A stretch of DNA of 64,000 nt from Rubritepida flocculans DSM 14296 (lineage in GTDB: Bacteria > Pseudomonadota > Alphaproteobacteria > Acetobacterales > Acetobacteraceae), in assembly GCF_000425365.1 (NCBI RefSeq), contig NZ_AUDH01000011.1, positions 1 through 64,000 of the forward strand. The letters run 5' to 3'. The translations under genes were made by a program, and so were the position numbers. Below are positions 24,944-33,482 of the stretch, piece by piece. Under the pieces are notes generated by a model. It ran no database searches. It was not told where the DNA came from and worked only from the letters and a program-made list of their open reading frames with translations. The stretch's first letter is position 1. The number at the start of each line of letters is the position of its first letter.

Positions 24944-25888
24944 TCAGCCCCGCCGCGCCTCGATCGCGTCCCAGATCGCGCGTTCGAGATGCACGCCCTC
25001 GAAGCGCGCCAGCTCCTGCAGCCCGGTGGGCGAGGTGACGTTGATCTCGGTGAGATAGCCGCCGATCACGTCGATCCCCACGAAGATCAGCCCGCGCTTC
25101 CTTAGCTCGGGGCCGATGCGCGCGCAGATTTCGCGCTCGCGCTCGGTCAGCGTCGTGGGCTCCGGCCTTCCGCCGACATGCATGTTGCTGCGCGCCTCGC
25201 CCTCGGCCGGGACGCGGTTGATGGCGCCCATCGCCTCGCCGTCCACCAGGATCACGCGCTTGTCGCCGAAGCGCACGGCGGGGAGGTATTGCTGCACCAC
25301 CAGCGGCTCGCGCGAGCGCTCGGTGAACATCTCGATCAGCGCGTTGAGGTTCGGATCATCGGGGCGGATGTGGAAGACGCCCGCCCCGCCGTTGCCGAAC
25401 AGGGGCTTGACGATGATGTCGCCATGCTTCGCGCGGAAGCGGCGGATTTGCTGCGTGTCCGCCGTCACCAGCGTCTCGGGCATCAGGTCCGGGAAATGGG
25501 TGACGAAGAGCTTCTCGGGCGCGTTGCGCACGCTCGCGGGGTCGTTCACCACGAGGGTGTGCGGGTGGATGTGCTCGAGGATGTGCGTGGCCGTGATGTA
25601 GGCCATGTCGAAGGGCGGATCCTGGCGCATCAGCACCACGTCGGCGTCGCGCGCGAGGTCGAGCTCGACGGGCGCGCCGAAGGTGAAGTGGTTGCCCTTC
25701 TCGCGCCGCACCGTGACGGGGTGGGCCTGCGCGATGACGCGGCCCGCGTGCAGCGAGAGGTGGCGCACATGGTAGTGCCACAGCGCATGGCCGCGCGCCT
25801 GCGCCTCCAGCATCAGCGCGAAGGTGCTGTCGGCCTCGATGTTGATGGATTCGATCGGGTCCATCTGGACCGCCACGCGCAGCGCCAT
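24944..25888 (-). CDS. gshB: Glutathione synthetase
   Basis: 314 residues, the normal length for bacterial GshB, which joins gamma-glutamylcysteine and glycine using ATP. The N-terminal domain starts [20 protein letters not shown], the family's typical opening. The ATP-grasp portion includes [16 protein letters not shown] (ATP-binding Lys and Gly-rich loop) and [20 protein letters not shown] near the end (metal ligands). The frame is open 15 bp upstream to 25903, but the ATG at 25888 matches the family N-terminus. Glutathione reductase is also encoded in this window, about 31 kb away. Confidence 0.95.
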   Translation of the reverse strand: MALRVAVQMDPIESINIEADSTFALMLEAQARGHALWHYHVRHLSLHAGRVIAQAHPVTVRREKGNHFTFGAPVELDLARDADVVLMRQDPPFDMAYITATHILEHIHPHTLVVNDPASVRNAPEKLFVTHFPDLMPETLVTADTQQIRRFRAKHGDIIVKPLFGNGGAGVFHIRPDDPNLNALIEMFTERSREPLVVQQYLPAVRFGDKRVILVDGEAMGAINRVPAEGEARSNMHVGGRPEPTTLTEREREICARIGPELRKRGLIFVGIDVIGGYLTEINVTSPTGLQELARFEGVHLERAIWDAIEARRG

Positions 25889-25933
25889 GCTCGCCCCCCG
25901 CATTTGCCCGGCTGATGTGGCACGCGCCGCGCG

Positions 25934-27454
25934 CTACGCCAACAGGCTGCGCCCGGTCATGGCCGCGGGCTGGTCGAGCCCCATCAGCGCGAGCAGGGTG
26001 GGCGCGATGTCCGCAAGCCGGCCCTCGCGCAGCACCGCGCCCTCCGGCCCGCCCATCAGCAGCACCGGCACCACATGGGTGGTGTGGGCGGTGTGCGGGC
26101 CGCCGGTCGCGGGGTCGCGCATCAGCTCGGCGTTGCCGTGGTCGGCGGTGACGAGCAGCGCGCCCCCGGCCGCCGCGATGGCGTCGGCGATCAGGCCGAG
26201 CCCCGCGTCCACCGCCTCGCAGGCGCGGATGGCGGCCGGCAGGCTGCCCGTGTGGCCCACCATGTCGGCATTGGCGAAGTTCAGCACGATCAGATCCTGC
26301 GCGCCGGAGCGGATGGCCTCCACCGCGCGGCGCGCGAGTTCGGGCGCGCTCATCTCGGGCTGGAGGTCATAGGTCGCGACCTTGGGCGAGGGCACGAGGA
26401 TGCGCTCCTCGCCCGGGAAGGGGGTCTCCTCCCCGCCGTTCAGGAAATAGGTGACGTGTGGGTATTTCTCCGTCTCCGCCATGCGGAGCTGGCGAAGCCC
26501 CGCGGCGCTGACCACGGCGCCCAGGATGTCGGCCATGGATTGCGGCGGGAAGAGCGTCGCCATCCAGGCGTTCAGCTCGCGCGAATACTCCGTCATGCCG
26601 AGTGCCGCGGCGAAGCGCGGCGCGCGGGGCCGGGCGAAGCCGGCGAAGCCGGGGTCGAGCAGCGCAGCGAGGATTTCCCGCACCCGGTCGGCCCGGAAAT
26701 TGAAGCAGAGCACGCCGTCGCCGTCCTTCATCCCGGCATGGCCGGGCAGCACGGTGGCGGGCATGAACTCGTCCGTCACGTCGCGCGCATGGGCGGCGGC
26801 GAGCGCGGCCTGGGCGCTGGCCGCCGCCTCGCCCTCGGCGAGCACCATGGCGCGCCAGGCCTTCTCCACCCGCTCCCAGCGGTTGTCGCGATCCATCGCC
26901 CAGTGGCGGCCGATGAGGGTGGCAAGCCGCGTGCGCGAGAGGCCCGAGAGCCCCTGCTCCACGGCGGCGAGCGCGGCGGGGGCCGAGCGGGGCGGCGTGT
27001 CGCGCCCATCCGTCAGGGCGTGCAGCGCGACGGGGATGCCTGCATGGTCCAGCAACCGCGCCAGCGCCACGCCATGGTCCTGGTGGCTGTGCACGCCGCC
27101 GGGCGAGACGAGGCCGATGAGATGCGCCGTGCCGCCGCTCGCGCGCAGCGCCGCGATGAAGGCCTGCAGCGGCGCCATGCCGCCGAGCTCGCCCTGCGCG
27201 ATGGCCGCGTCGATGCGCGGCAGATCCTGCATCACCACGCGGCCGGCGCCGATGTTGAGGTGGCCCACCTCGCTGTTGCCCATCTGCCCCGGCGGCAGCC
27301 CGACATCGAGGCCCGAGGTGCGCAGGAAGTTGCGCGGGCAGGCGGCCCAGAGCGCGTCGAAGCGCGGGGTGCGGGCGAGCGCCACCGCATTGTCCTCCGC
27401 CTCGGTGCGATGGCCCCAGCCATCGAGGATCACGAGCATGACGGGCTTCTTCAT
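25934..27454 (-). CDS. gpmI: 2,3-bisphosphoglycerate-independent phosphoglycerate mutase
   Basis: 506 residues, full length for GpmI, the Mn-dependent enzyme interconverting 3- and 2-phosphoglycerate. Its N-terminus MKKPVMLVILDGWGHRTEAE holds the first metal Asp. The phosphorylated Ser lies in GQMGNSEVGHLNIGAG. The transferase insert includes VSPGGVHSHQDHGVALA and DGRDTPPRSA. Late metal ligands are in NFANADMVGHTG and TADHGNAELM. It starts 27 bp from the stop of the TetR gene upstream, so the two may share a transcript. Confidence 0.96.
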   Translation of the reverse strand: MKKPVMLVILDGWGHRTEAEDNAVALARTPRFDALWAACPRNFLRTSGLDVGLPPGQMGNSEVGHLNIGAGRVVMQDLPRIDAAIAQGELGGMAPLQAFIAALRASGGTAHLIGLVSPGGVHSHQDHGVALARLLDHAGIPVALHALTDGRDTPPRSAPAALAAVEQGLSGLSRTRLATLIGRHWAMDRDNRWERVEKAWRAMVLAEGEAAASAQAALAAAHARDVTDEFMPATVLPGHAGMKDGDGVLCFNFRADRVREILAALLDPGFAGFARPRAPRFAAALGMTEYSRELNAWMATLFPPQSMADILGAVVSAAGLRQLRMAETEKYPHVTYFLNGGEETPFPGEERILVPSPKVATYDLQPEMSAPELARRAVEAIRSGAQDLIVLNFANADMVGHTGSLPAAIRACEAVDAGLGLIADAIAAAGGALLVTADHGNAELMRDPATGGPHTAHTTHVVPVLLMGGPEGAVLREGRLADIAPTLLALMGLDQPAAMTGRSLLA

Positions 27455-27481
27455 GCAGCGCGGATTAGGCCGGAAACGCCC

Positions 27482-27991
27482 TCATGTCAGCAGCCGGGCC
27501 ACCACCGCCTCGGGATCCTCGGCGGGGATGGCGCCGTCCAGCAGCAGATGGGCGAGGCCGTGCACCAGCGCCCAGGCGCGCAGGGCCGCCTCGGGCGAGG
27601 GGGCGGCGGCGTTCAGCGCGGCGAAGGCCGCCCCGGCCGCCTCGGACAGCGGCGGTCGCCCGCCCGCCCGGCGCAGCAGCGGGCCGAACATCAGCCGGAA
27701 TCGGCCCGGGCGGGCCAGGGCGAAGCGCACATAGGCGGGGCCCATCTCGGGGAGAGGCTTGCCGGCCAGGGCAGCGCCGAACTCGGCGAAGTGCCGGGCG
27801 GCGAGCGCGGCCAGCAGCGCCTCCTTGTCCGCGAAGTGGCGATAGGCGGCGGTGGCGGAGACGCCGGCCATGCGCGCGGCCTCGCGCAGCGAGACGGCGC
27901 CATCTCCGCCCTGGTCGAGCAGCGCGTCGGCGGCGTCGAGCAGGGCCGAGCGCAGATCGCCGTGGTGGTAGGGCTTCTCGGATGTTGACAT
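27482..27991 (-). CDS. TetR-family transcriptional regulator
   Basis: 169 residues. The N-terminal helix-turn-helix (LLDAADALLDQGG, then SLREAARMAGVSATAAYRHF) is characteristic of TetR proteins. The C-terminal part (about 75-165) resembles the WHG-type ligand-binding domain. It is divergent from a DUF2306 membrane gene, with a 21-bp palindrome exactly midway between the two start codons. TetR proteins usually repress themselves and their divergent neighbour, which fits here. Confidence 0.9.
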   Translation of the reverse strand: MSTSEKPYHHGDLRSALLDAADALLDQGGDGAVSLREAARMAGVSATAAYRHFADKEALLAALAARHFAEFGAALAGKPLPEMGPAYVRFALARPGRFRLMFGPLLRRAGGRPPLSEAAGAAFAALNAAAPSPEAALRAWALVHGLAHLLLDGAIPAEDPEAVVARLLT

Positions 27992-28006
27992 TGCTCACAT
28001 CAGGGG

Positions 28007-28027
28007 TATGTTGATGGCGTCAACATA
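28007..28027. promoter_or_regulatory. Probable TetR operator
   Basis: A perfect 8-bp inverted repeat, TATGTTGA and TCAACATA, with a 5-bp spacer (TGGCG). It is strikingly AT-rich compared with its surroundings. It is centred between the divergent TetR and DUF2306 genes, 15 bp from each start codon, the classic place for a TetR-family repressor site. A half-site-like GTTGAC recurs at 27984-27989, over the TetR start codon. Confidence 0.7.
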
Positions 28028-28042
28028 GACGGGCCCGCCGCC

Positions 28043-28399
28043 ATGTCCATGATCCATCTCCATCTCGCCGCCTCGCTCCTGGCGCTGGGGGGCATCCTTG
28101 CGGTGCTGGCGCTGCCCAAGGGGCGCCTCGCGCATCGTCTCATCGGGCGGGGGGCGGCGGCGATGCTGCTCCTCTCGGCGATCTCCTCCTTCGAGATCGC
28201 CTCGCGCGGGCATCTCTCGGCCATCCACATCCTGTCGGTGGTGACGCTGGTGAATGTGCCCTTCGCCATCTGGGCGGCGCGCACGGGGCGCATCGCCACG
28301 CACCGCAGGGCGATGCTGGCCAATGCGGGCGGGCTGGCGGTGGCGGGGCTCTTCGCCACCTTCGCGCCGGGGCGTTATACCAGCGGCCGCTTGCTTTGA
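28043..28399 (+). CDS. Small DUF2306-type membrane protein
   Basis: 118 residues with about four transmembrane helices. Family features are LASLLALGG-type helix 1, conserved His and Arg residues (HRLIGR, ATHRRAML) and the terminal FAPGR motif. Function is unknown; DUF2306 proteins are small inner-membrane proteins. The ATG at 28043 is 15 bp from the predicted TetR operator, so repression by the divergent TetR protein is likely. The last residues (YTSGRLL) and the stop codon are encoded by SAR copy F, so the natural C-terminus has been replaced. Confidence 0.7.
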   Translation: MSMIHLHLAASLLALGGILAVLALPKGRLAHRLIGRGAAAMLLLSAISSFEIASRGHLSAIHILSVVTLVNVPFAIWAARTGRIATHRRAMLANAGGLAVAGLFATFAPGRYTSGRLL

Positions 28400-28503
28400 C
28401 CGCTGAAGCTGCGGCGCGGCCGCTGGTATGTCTTTGTTTTGGCACGCCGCCGCCCACCAACCCGGCGTGCGAGATACGTCCGGCGTAGCCGCCGGCCGTA
28501 TTA
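28377..28503 (-). repeat. SAR repeat copy F
   Basis: In minus orientation it begins TAATACGGCCGGCGG at 28503, about 50 bp after the MmgE/PrpD stop codon. The left arm is GGCCGGCGGCTACGCCGGAC, then the linker GCACGCCGGGTTGGTGGGCG. It ends in a perfect 14-bp inverted repeat, ATACCAGCGGCCGC at 28377-28390 and GCGGCCGCTGGTAT at 28416-28429. It lacks the middle hairpin found in copies B, G and I. Its right end overlaps the last codons of the convergent DUF2306 gene. Confidence 0.8.
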
Positions 28504-28520
28504 CCCTACGGTCTGCTGTT

Positions 28521-28546
28521 CGGGGCGGCGTGAACCCGCCGCCCCG
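28521..28546 (-). terminator. Hairpin after MmgE/PrpD gene
   Basis: A perfect 10-bp stem, CGGGGCGGCG at 28521-28530 and CGCCGCCCCG at 28537-28546, with a 6-nt loop. It starts 8 bp downstream of the stop codon and lies before SAR copy F. It lacks a T-tract but is a likely transcription end point. Confidence 0.5.
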
Positions 28547-28554
28547 TGCCGCGC

Positions 28555-30114
28555 TCAGAAGATGCCCGGCTTGCTCTCGGCCAGCGTGCCCTTCGGCAGC
28601 GCGACGTTGAGCGCGGAGAGCTCGCCCGCCTTGAGGCTCAGCACGTTCTCCGCCGCCTCGATGAAGCGGTTGGCCTCGCGCGTCGTGATGATCCCCTCGG
28701 TCAGGGTGCGGAACTTGCGGATGTAGTCCGCCCGGCCGAAGGGCTTCGCCCCGCGCGGGTGCGCGTTGGCCACGCCGAGCTCGTCCACCTTCGTCGTGCC
28801 GTCCTTGAACAGGATTTCCACCCGCCCGCCGAAGGCCAGCGTGTCGGGATCCTTGGAGTGGTAGCGCTCGGTCCAGGCCGGATCCTCGCGCGTCTCGATC
28901 TTGTTCCAGAGCCGCACCGTGTCGGGGCGCGAGGCGCGCTTGGGCGTGTAGCTCTCGACATGGTGCCAGAAGCCGTCCTGCAGCGCCACGGCGAAGATGT
29001 ACATGATCGAGTGGTCGAGCGTCTCGCGGCTCGCCTTCGGGTCCATCTTCTGCGGGTCGTTCGCCCCGGTGCCGATCACGTAATGGGTGTGATGGCTGGT
29101 GTGGATGGTGATCTTCTCGATGCTGTCCCAGTCCGTGATGCCCTCGCGCATGCGGAAGGCGAGGTCGATCAGCGCCTGGCTCTGGTACTCGGCCGAGTGC
29201 TCCTTGGTGTAGCTGTCGAGGATCGCGCGCTTGGGCTCGCCCGGCGCGGGCAGCGGCACGTTGTAGTACACGGGGTCATAGACGGTGTTGCGCCCGAATT
29301 TCTCCGCCTGGGTGCGGCCCGCGAGCACCCAGGCGATCACGCTGTCCTCGCCCTCGTAGATGGGCGAGGGCGCGCCCTCGCCGCGCATGCAGCGGTCCAC
29401 CGCCTCGACGGCGAGCTTGCCCGCATGCGCCGGCGCATAGGCCTTCCAGGAGCTGATCTCGCCCTTGCGCGACTGGCGGAAGCTGATCGAGGTGTGCAGC
29501 GCCTGCTGCACGGCCTGGAAGATCACCTCCTGCTTCAGCCCGAGCAGCGTGCCGATGCCCGCCGCCGCCGCGGGGCAGAGATGGGCGATGTGGTCCACCT
29601 TGTGCTCGTGCAGGCAGATCGCGCGCACCAGGTCGATATGGATCTCGTAGGCGGTGGCGAGGCCGCGGATCAGGTCGCGCCCCGAACGCCCCATCGCCTG
29701 CGCCACCGCCAGCACGGGCGGGATGTTGTCGCCCGGGTGCGAGTAGTCGGCGGCGAGGAAGGTGTCGTGCATGTCGAGCTCGCGCACCGCCGTGCCGTTC
29801 GCCCAGGCCGCCCATTCCGGGCTGACCGTGGTGCCGGAGGCGACGCCGAACACCGTCGCCCCGCCCTCCTTCTTGCGGTGGCCGAGGGCCATGCCGCGCG
29901 CGGAGACCACGGGCCGGCGGTTGATCGCCGCGATGGCCACCGCGGCGTTGTCGATGATGCGGTTGATGATCATCGCCGCCACTTCCTTCTCCACCGGAAC
30001 CTTGTCGGTGGCGACGCCCGCGATCTTCCAGGCGAGCTGATCCTCGCGCTTGAGCAGCGCCTTGGAGGGGTGGACCTTCACGGGGTGCATCTGCATGGCC
30101 AGCGCCTTCCTCAT
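28555..30114 (-). CDS. MmgE/PrpD family protein (2-methylcitrate dehydratase-like)
   Basis: 519 residues. The all-helical MmgE/PrpD core shows [20 protein letters not shown] and [17 protein letters not shown] in the first half and [17 protein letters not shown] and [14 protein letters not shown] in the second. Family enzymes dehydrate 2-methylcitrate or related tricarboxylates, or isomerise similar compounds. No prpB or prpC is adjacent, so a role in the methylcitrate cycle is not supported by context. ATG 30114 has GGAGG almost touching it, and ATG 30096 has AGGAAGG at better spacing, so the true start may be 30096. It is divergent from a cyclic amidohydrolase gene. Confidence 0.8.
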   Translation of the reverse strand: MRKALAMQMHPVKVHPSKALLKREDQLAWKIAGVATDKVPVEKEVAAMIINRIIDNAAVAIAAINRRPVVSARGMALGHRKKEGGATVFGVASGTTVSPEWAAWANGTAVRELDMHDTFLAADYSHPGDNIPPVLAVAQAMGRSGRDLIRGLATAYEIHIDLVRAICLHEHKVDHIAHLCPAAAAGIGTLLGLKQEVIFQAVQQALHTSISFRQSRKGEISSWKAYAPAHAGKLAVEAVDRCMRGEGAPSPIYEGEDSVIAWVLAGRTQAEKFGRNTVYDPVYYNVPLPAPGEPKRAILDSYTKEHSAEYQSQALIDLAFRMREGITDWDSIEKITIHTSHHTHYVIGTGANDPQKMDPKASRETLDHSIMYIFAVALQDGFWHHVESYTPKRASRPDTVRLWNKIETREDPAWTERYHSKDPDTLAFGGRVEILFKDGTTKVDELGVANAHPRGAKPFGRADYIRKFRTLTEGIITTREANRFIEAAENVLSLKAGELSALNVALPKGTLAESKPGIF

Positions 30115-30224
30115 GCCTCCGGCGCTTGGCGAACCCGCCGCCCGCGCCTAGCCTCTGATTTCATACGACGGCGCGCATCCTATCGGGCGCGGCCGGCATG
30201 TCCACTCGGCGGGGGGCGGCGCGC

Positions 30225-31598
30225 ATGGCGTTCGATCTGGTGGTGCGCGGGGATCTGGTTCTGGGCGAGCGGATCCTCGAACGGGGCTATGTGGCGGTGA
30301 AGGGCGGGGCCATCGCGGCCATCGGCCAGGGCGCGCCCCCCGCGGCGGACGAGACGGCCGACCATTCGGGCATGCTCGTCTTCCCCGGGCTGGTGGACGG
30401 ACACATGCACACCTCGAGCAGCACCGGCTGGCCGGGCATCGAGGGCGCCTCCATGTCCGCCGCCGCCGGCGGCGTGACCACCTGCGTGGACATGCCCTAC
30501 GACGTGCCGCGCCCGGTGACGGACGCCGCGATCCTCGCGGAGAAGATCGAGCACGTGAACCGCCTCTCCCATGTAGACATGGCGCTCTACGGCACGCTGC
30601 GGAAGGACGGGAACGTGGAGGACGTGGCGGGGCTCGTCGCCGGCGGCGTCTGCTCCTTCAAGCTCTCCACCTACGAGTACGACCCCGTGCGCTTCCCGCG
30701 CATCGACCACCCGACCATGCTGCGCGCCTTCGCCGAGATCGCGAAGACGAACCTCATGGTCGCGATCCACAACGAGGACCAGGAGCTCGTCGAGAAGCTC
30801 ACCGCCCAGGCCCGCGCGGCAGGCCGCACCGACCCCATCATGCATTGCCGCACCCGCCCGCCCATCACCGAAAGCATGGCGGATCTCGAGATCTTCGAGA
30901 TGGCGCTGGAGACGGGCTGCCACGTCCACATCGCCCATTCCTCGCTGGCGCGCGGCTTCGCGCTGGCGGAGATGTTCCGCAACCAGGGCGCGCGCACCTC
31001 GGGCGAGGCCTGCATCCAGTATCTCTGCATGACGGAGGAGGACCTGATCCGCCTCGAGGGCTTCGGCAAATGCAACCCGCCCTTCCGCACCAGGGAGGAG
31101 GTGGAGCGCATGTGGGCGGCGCTCACGGCCGGCAAGATCGCCTATGTCTCCACCGACCACGCGCCCTGGCCGCGCGAGCGCAAGCTCTACGCCGGGGACA
31201 TCTTCGCCGTCGGCGCCGGGCTGACGGGGCTGCAGAGCTTCGCGCCGCTGATGTTCACCCTGCTCGAGGAGCGCGGCCTGCCGCTCACCCTCATGGCCTC
31301 GCTCTGCGCCGAGCGCCCGGCGCGCTTCCACGGCCTCTTCCCGAAGAAGGGCGCGATCCGCATCGGCTGCGACGCCGACCTCATGGTGATGGAGCGCGGC
31401 GCCTTCCGCTTCGACGCGACGAAGATCCAGGACCGCGAGAACGCCCGCTGGTCGCCCTATGACGGCATGGCGATGCGCGCGCGCGTGGCCGCCACCTATC
31501 TGCGCGGCGCGCGCATCTGGGACGGCGAGCGCGTGCTGGCCAGGCCCGGCACGGGCCGCTTCGTGCCGCGCCAGCATGGGGAGTGCTTCCTGGGCTGA
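30225..31598 (+). CDS. Dihydroorotase/allantoinase-type cyclic amidohydrolase
   Basis: 457 residues. The binuclear metal site of cyclic amidohydrolases is complete: VDGHMH (first two His), CSFKLSTY (Lys expected to be carboxylated), VAIHNEDQ, HIAHSSLA and STDHAPWPRE (Asp). The sequence resembles allantoinase/dihydropyrimidinase-like enzymes that open cyclic amides; the exact substrate is uncertain. ATG 30225 (MAFDLVVRGDLVLGERILER) fits the family better than ATG 30198. The last base of its stop codon is the first base of the next gene's ATG (TGATG), so the pair is translationally coupled. Confidence 0.85.
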   Translation: MAFDLVVRGDLVLGERILERGYVAVKGGAIAAIGQGAPPAADETADHSGMLVFPGLVDGHMHTSSSTGWPGIEGASMSAAAGGVTTCVDMPYDVPRPVTDAAILAEKIEHVNRLSHVDMALYGTLRKDGNVEDVAGLVAGGVCSFKLSTYEYDPVRFPRIDHPTMLRAFAEIAKTNLMVAIHNEDQELVEKLTAQARAAGRTDPIMHCRTRPPITESMADLEIFEMALETGCHVHIAHSSLARGFALAEMFRNQGARTSGEACIQYLCMTEEDLIRLEGFGKCNPPFRTREEVERMWAALTAGKIAYVSTDHAPWPRERKLYAGDIFAVGAGLTGLQSFAPLMFTLLEERGLPLTLMASLCAERPARFHGLFPKKGAIRIGCDADLMVMERGAFRFDATKIQDRENARWSPYDGMAMRARVAATYLRGARIWDGERVLARPGTGRFVPRQHGECFLG

Positions 31599-32221
31599 TG
31601 CCGCCGGACCCGCTCGCCCGCACCCCCATCCCCGGCGCGCCGCGCCTCGCCTTCCTGCGCGCGGTGGTGGACCACCCGCAGGTGGAGGTGGGCGATTTCA
31701 CCTATTACGACGACCCGGACGGGCCGGAGCATTTCCTGGCCCGCTGCGTCTCCTACCTGTTCGACTTCATCGGCGATCGGCTGGTCATCGGCCGTTTCTG
31801 CATGATCGCCACGGGCGTGCGCTTCCTGATGAACGGCGGCAACCACGACGCGCGCGGCGTCTCGGCCTACCCCTTCGGCGCCTTCCCCGGCTGGCGCGGC
31901 GCGCCGCCGCCCGAGGGCGAGCTGCGCGGCGACACGGTGCTGGGCCATGACGTGTGGGTGGGGGCGCACGCCACGATCCTGCCCGGCATCACCATCGGCA
32001 GCGGCGCGATCATCGGCGCGGGCAGCGTGGTGACGCGCGCGGTGCGGCCCTATGCCGTCGTCGCCGGCAACCCGGCGCGTGAAGTCCGTCGCCGCTTCGA
32101 CGACGCGACGGTGGCCGCGCTGCTCGACATCGCCTGGTGGGACTGGCCGGCCGAGAAGATCGAGCGGAACCTGGGCGCCATCCTCGGCGCCGATCCGGCG
32201 GCGCTGCGCGCGGCGGCCTGA
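31598..32221 (+). CDS. Vat/CatB-type hexapeptide acyltransferase
   Basis: 207 residues folding as a left-handed beta-helix. Characteristic stretches are FCMIATGVRFLMNGGNHDAR (His of the NH motif is the catalytic base in Vat and CatB), VLGHDVWVGAHATILPGITI and GAIIGAGSVVTRAVRPYAVV, then AGNPAREVRRRF. Such xenobiotic acetyltransferases move acetyl from acetyl-CoA to a hydroxyl group. Members occur in metabolism as well as in streptogramin or chloramphenicol resistance, so a resistance role should not be assumed. Coupling to the amidohydrolase upstream suggests it acts on a related compound. Confidence 0.82.
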   Translation: MPPDPLARTPIPGAPRLAFLRAVVDHPQVEVGDFTYYDDPDGPEHFLARCVSYLFDFIGDRLVIGRFCMIATGVRFLMNGGNHDARGVSAYPFGAFPGWRGAPPPEGELRGDTVLGHDVWVGAHATILPGITIGSGAIIGAGSVVTRAVRPYAVVAGNPAREVRRRFDDATVAALLDIAWWDWPAEKIERNLGAILGADPAALRAAA

Positions 32222-32311
32222 CGCCCCTGCCCATGCGAGGGGTTTTCGTTGCGCCCCTGGCGTCCGCCCATGGCATACCCATCTGCGCAAGGGTCCAGGG
32301 AGAGACGCCCC

Positions 32312-33280
32312 ATGAACACCGATCGCCGAGGCCTGTTCGCCGGTTCCGCCGCCGTCGCCGCCGCGCTGGCCCTGCCCGCCGCCGCGCAGCAGGCCGCCGC
32401 GCCGCCCGCCCCCGCGCAGGCGCCGGGCTTCTACCGCTTCAAGCTGGGCGGCTTCACCGTCACCACCGTGCATGACGGGTTCTTCCGCCGCCCCGTGGAG
32501 GGCTTCGTGCGCGGCGTGCCCACCGCCGAGGTGCAGGCGCTGCTCGCCGAGGCCTTTCTGCCGGGCGATCAGCTCACCATCCCCTTCACCATCACCTTCG
32601 TCGAGACGCCCCGCGGCCTCTATGTCTTCGACGCCGGCACCGGCGCGCAGATGGCGCCCACCGCCGGGCAGATGGCGGCCAATATGCGCGCCGCCGGGCT
32701 CGACCCCGCGCGGGTGACCGGGGTGATCGTCAGCCATTTCCATGGCGACCACATCACCGGCCTCACCACCGCGCAGAACGAGCGCGCCTTCCCCAACGCC
32801 GAGATCATCGTCCCCGCCGCCGAATGGGCCTGGTGGAGCGATGATGCGAACGCGGCGCGCAGCCCGGAGGGCCAGCGCCCCAACTTCGCCAACACCGCCC
32901 GCCGTTTCGGCCCCTACCAGGGCCGCATCCGCCAGGTGCGCGACGGCGAGGAGGTGGCGCCCGGCATCCGCGCCGTCTCCGCGCATGGGCACACGCCCGG
33001 GCACACCGTCTATCACGTCGCGGACGGGGCGGATCAGATGATGTTCCTCGCCGACCTCACGAACCGGCCGGAAATCGGCGCCCGCCGGCCGGACTGGCAG
33101 ATCGTCTTCGACTTCGACGGCGAGGCGGCCGCCGCCACCCGCCGCCGCGTCTTCGACCGGGTGGCGAGCGAGCGCATGCGCGTGACGGGCTACCATTACA
33201 TGTTCCCCTCCACCGGCTTCATCGCGCGGGAGGGGCAGGGCTTCCGCTTCGTCCCGGCCGACTGGTCGAGCCAGGTCTGA
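32312..33280 (+). CDS. Exported metallo-beta-lactamase-fold hydrolase
   Basis: 322 residues. A twin-Arg signal peptide (MNTDRRGLFAGSAAVAAALA...AAAQQ) suggests Tat export. The MBL-fold zinc ligands are VSHFHGDHITG, the His in SAHGHTPGHTVYH, the Asp in MFLADLTNRP, and a late His in TGYHYMFP. The sequence resembles the quorum-quenching lactonase or MBL hydrolase group rather than class B beta-lactamases. ATG 32312 follows GGGAGAGACG. The stop TGA is the left end of SAR copy G, and nothing else is co-transcribed upstream. Confidence 0.87.
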   Translation: MNTDRRGLFAGSAAVAAALALPAAAQQAAAPPAPAQAPGFYRFKLGGFTVTTVHDGFFRRPVEGFVRGVPTAEVQALLAEAFLPGDQLTIPFTITFVETPRGLYVFDAGTGAQMAPTAGQMAANMRAAGLDPARVTGVIVSHFHGDHITGLTTAQNERAFPNAEIIVPAAEWAWWSDDANAARSPEGQRPNFANTARRFGPYQGRIRQVRDGEEVAPGIRAVSAHGHTPGHTVYHVADGADQMMFLADLTNRPEIGARRPDWQIVFDFDGEAAAATRRRVFDRVASERMRVTGYHYMFPSTGFIAREGQGFRFVPADWSSQV

Positions 33281-33441
33281 TGCGGGCGGCATGCCATCAT
33301 GCCGTCCGTATCGCGCGCAGGGTTGACGGGCTCCCATCGAAGCCGTGCTTCGATGGGACCGGGCGTGGCGGCTCAGCGCCAGAACAATGGCATGCCAGCG
33401 GCCGCGCCGCCGTCTCATGAGGCAAGAGAGCGGCCGCCGGG
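33278..33441 (+). repeat. SAR repeat copy G
   Basis: Starts at the stop codon of the MBL gene (TGATGCGGGCGGCATG). Three arms: left GGCGGCATG...CATGCCGTCC; a middle perfect 11-bp stem, CCCATCGAAGC at 33333-33343 and GCTTCGATGGG at 33347-33357; and a right arm CCAGCGGCCGC ... GCGGCCGCCGG. Linkers (GCGCGCAGGGTTGACGGGC, GGGCGTGGCGGCT) are nearly identical to copy I, which lies 2 kb away in opposite orientation. It extends almost to the GTG of the ycgN-like gene. Confidence 0.85.
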
Positions 33442-33482
33442 GTGAGGCTGCCCAGCGGCGCGGATGGCGCTACAATGGCCGC

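Noticed and set aside
28140-28460. Short minus-strand frame sharing a peptide (KQRHTSG...KASGRWY) with a frame near 35350
   Set aside because: The shared peptide comes from translation of SAR copies F and I. It is a DNA repeat, not a protein family.
28555-30114. prpD of a methylcitrate cycle
   Set aside because: No prpB, prpC or acn-type gene is nearby, and the MmgE/PrpD superfamily is functionally diverse.
31598-32221. Antibiotic resistance gene (streptogramin or chloramphenicol acetyltransferase)
   Set aside because: Only the fold and the catalytic His motif are shared. Context is metabolic and many family members have no resistance role.
33345-33482. N-terminal extension of the ycgN-family protein
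   Set aside because: The extension lies mostly inside SAR copy G, and the family's normal N-terminus begins at GTG 33483.
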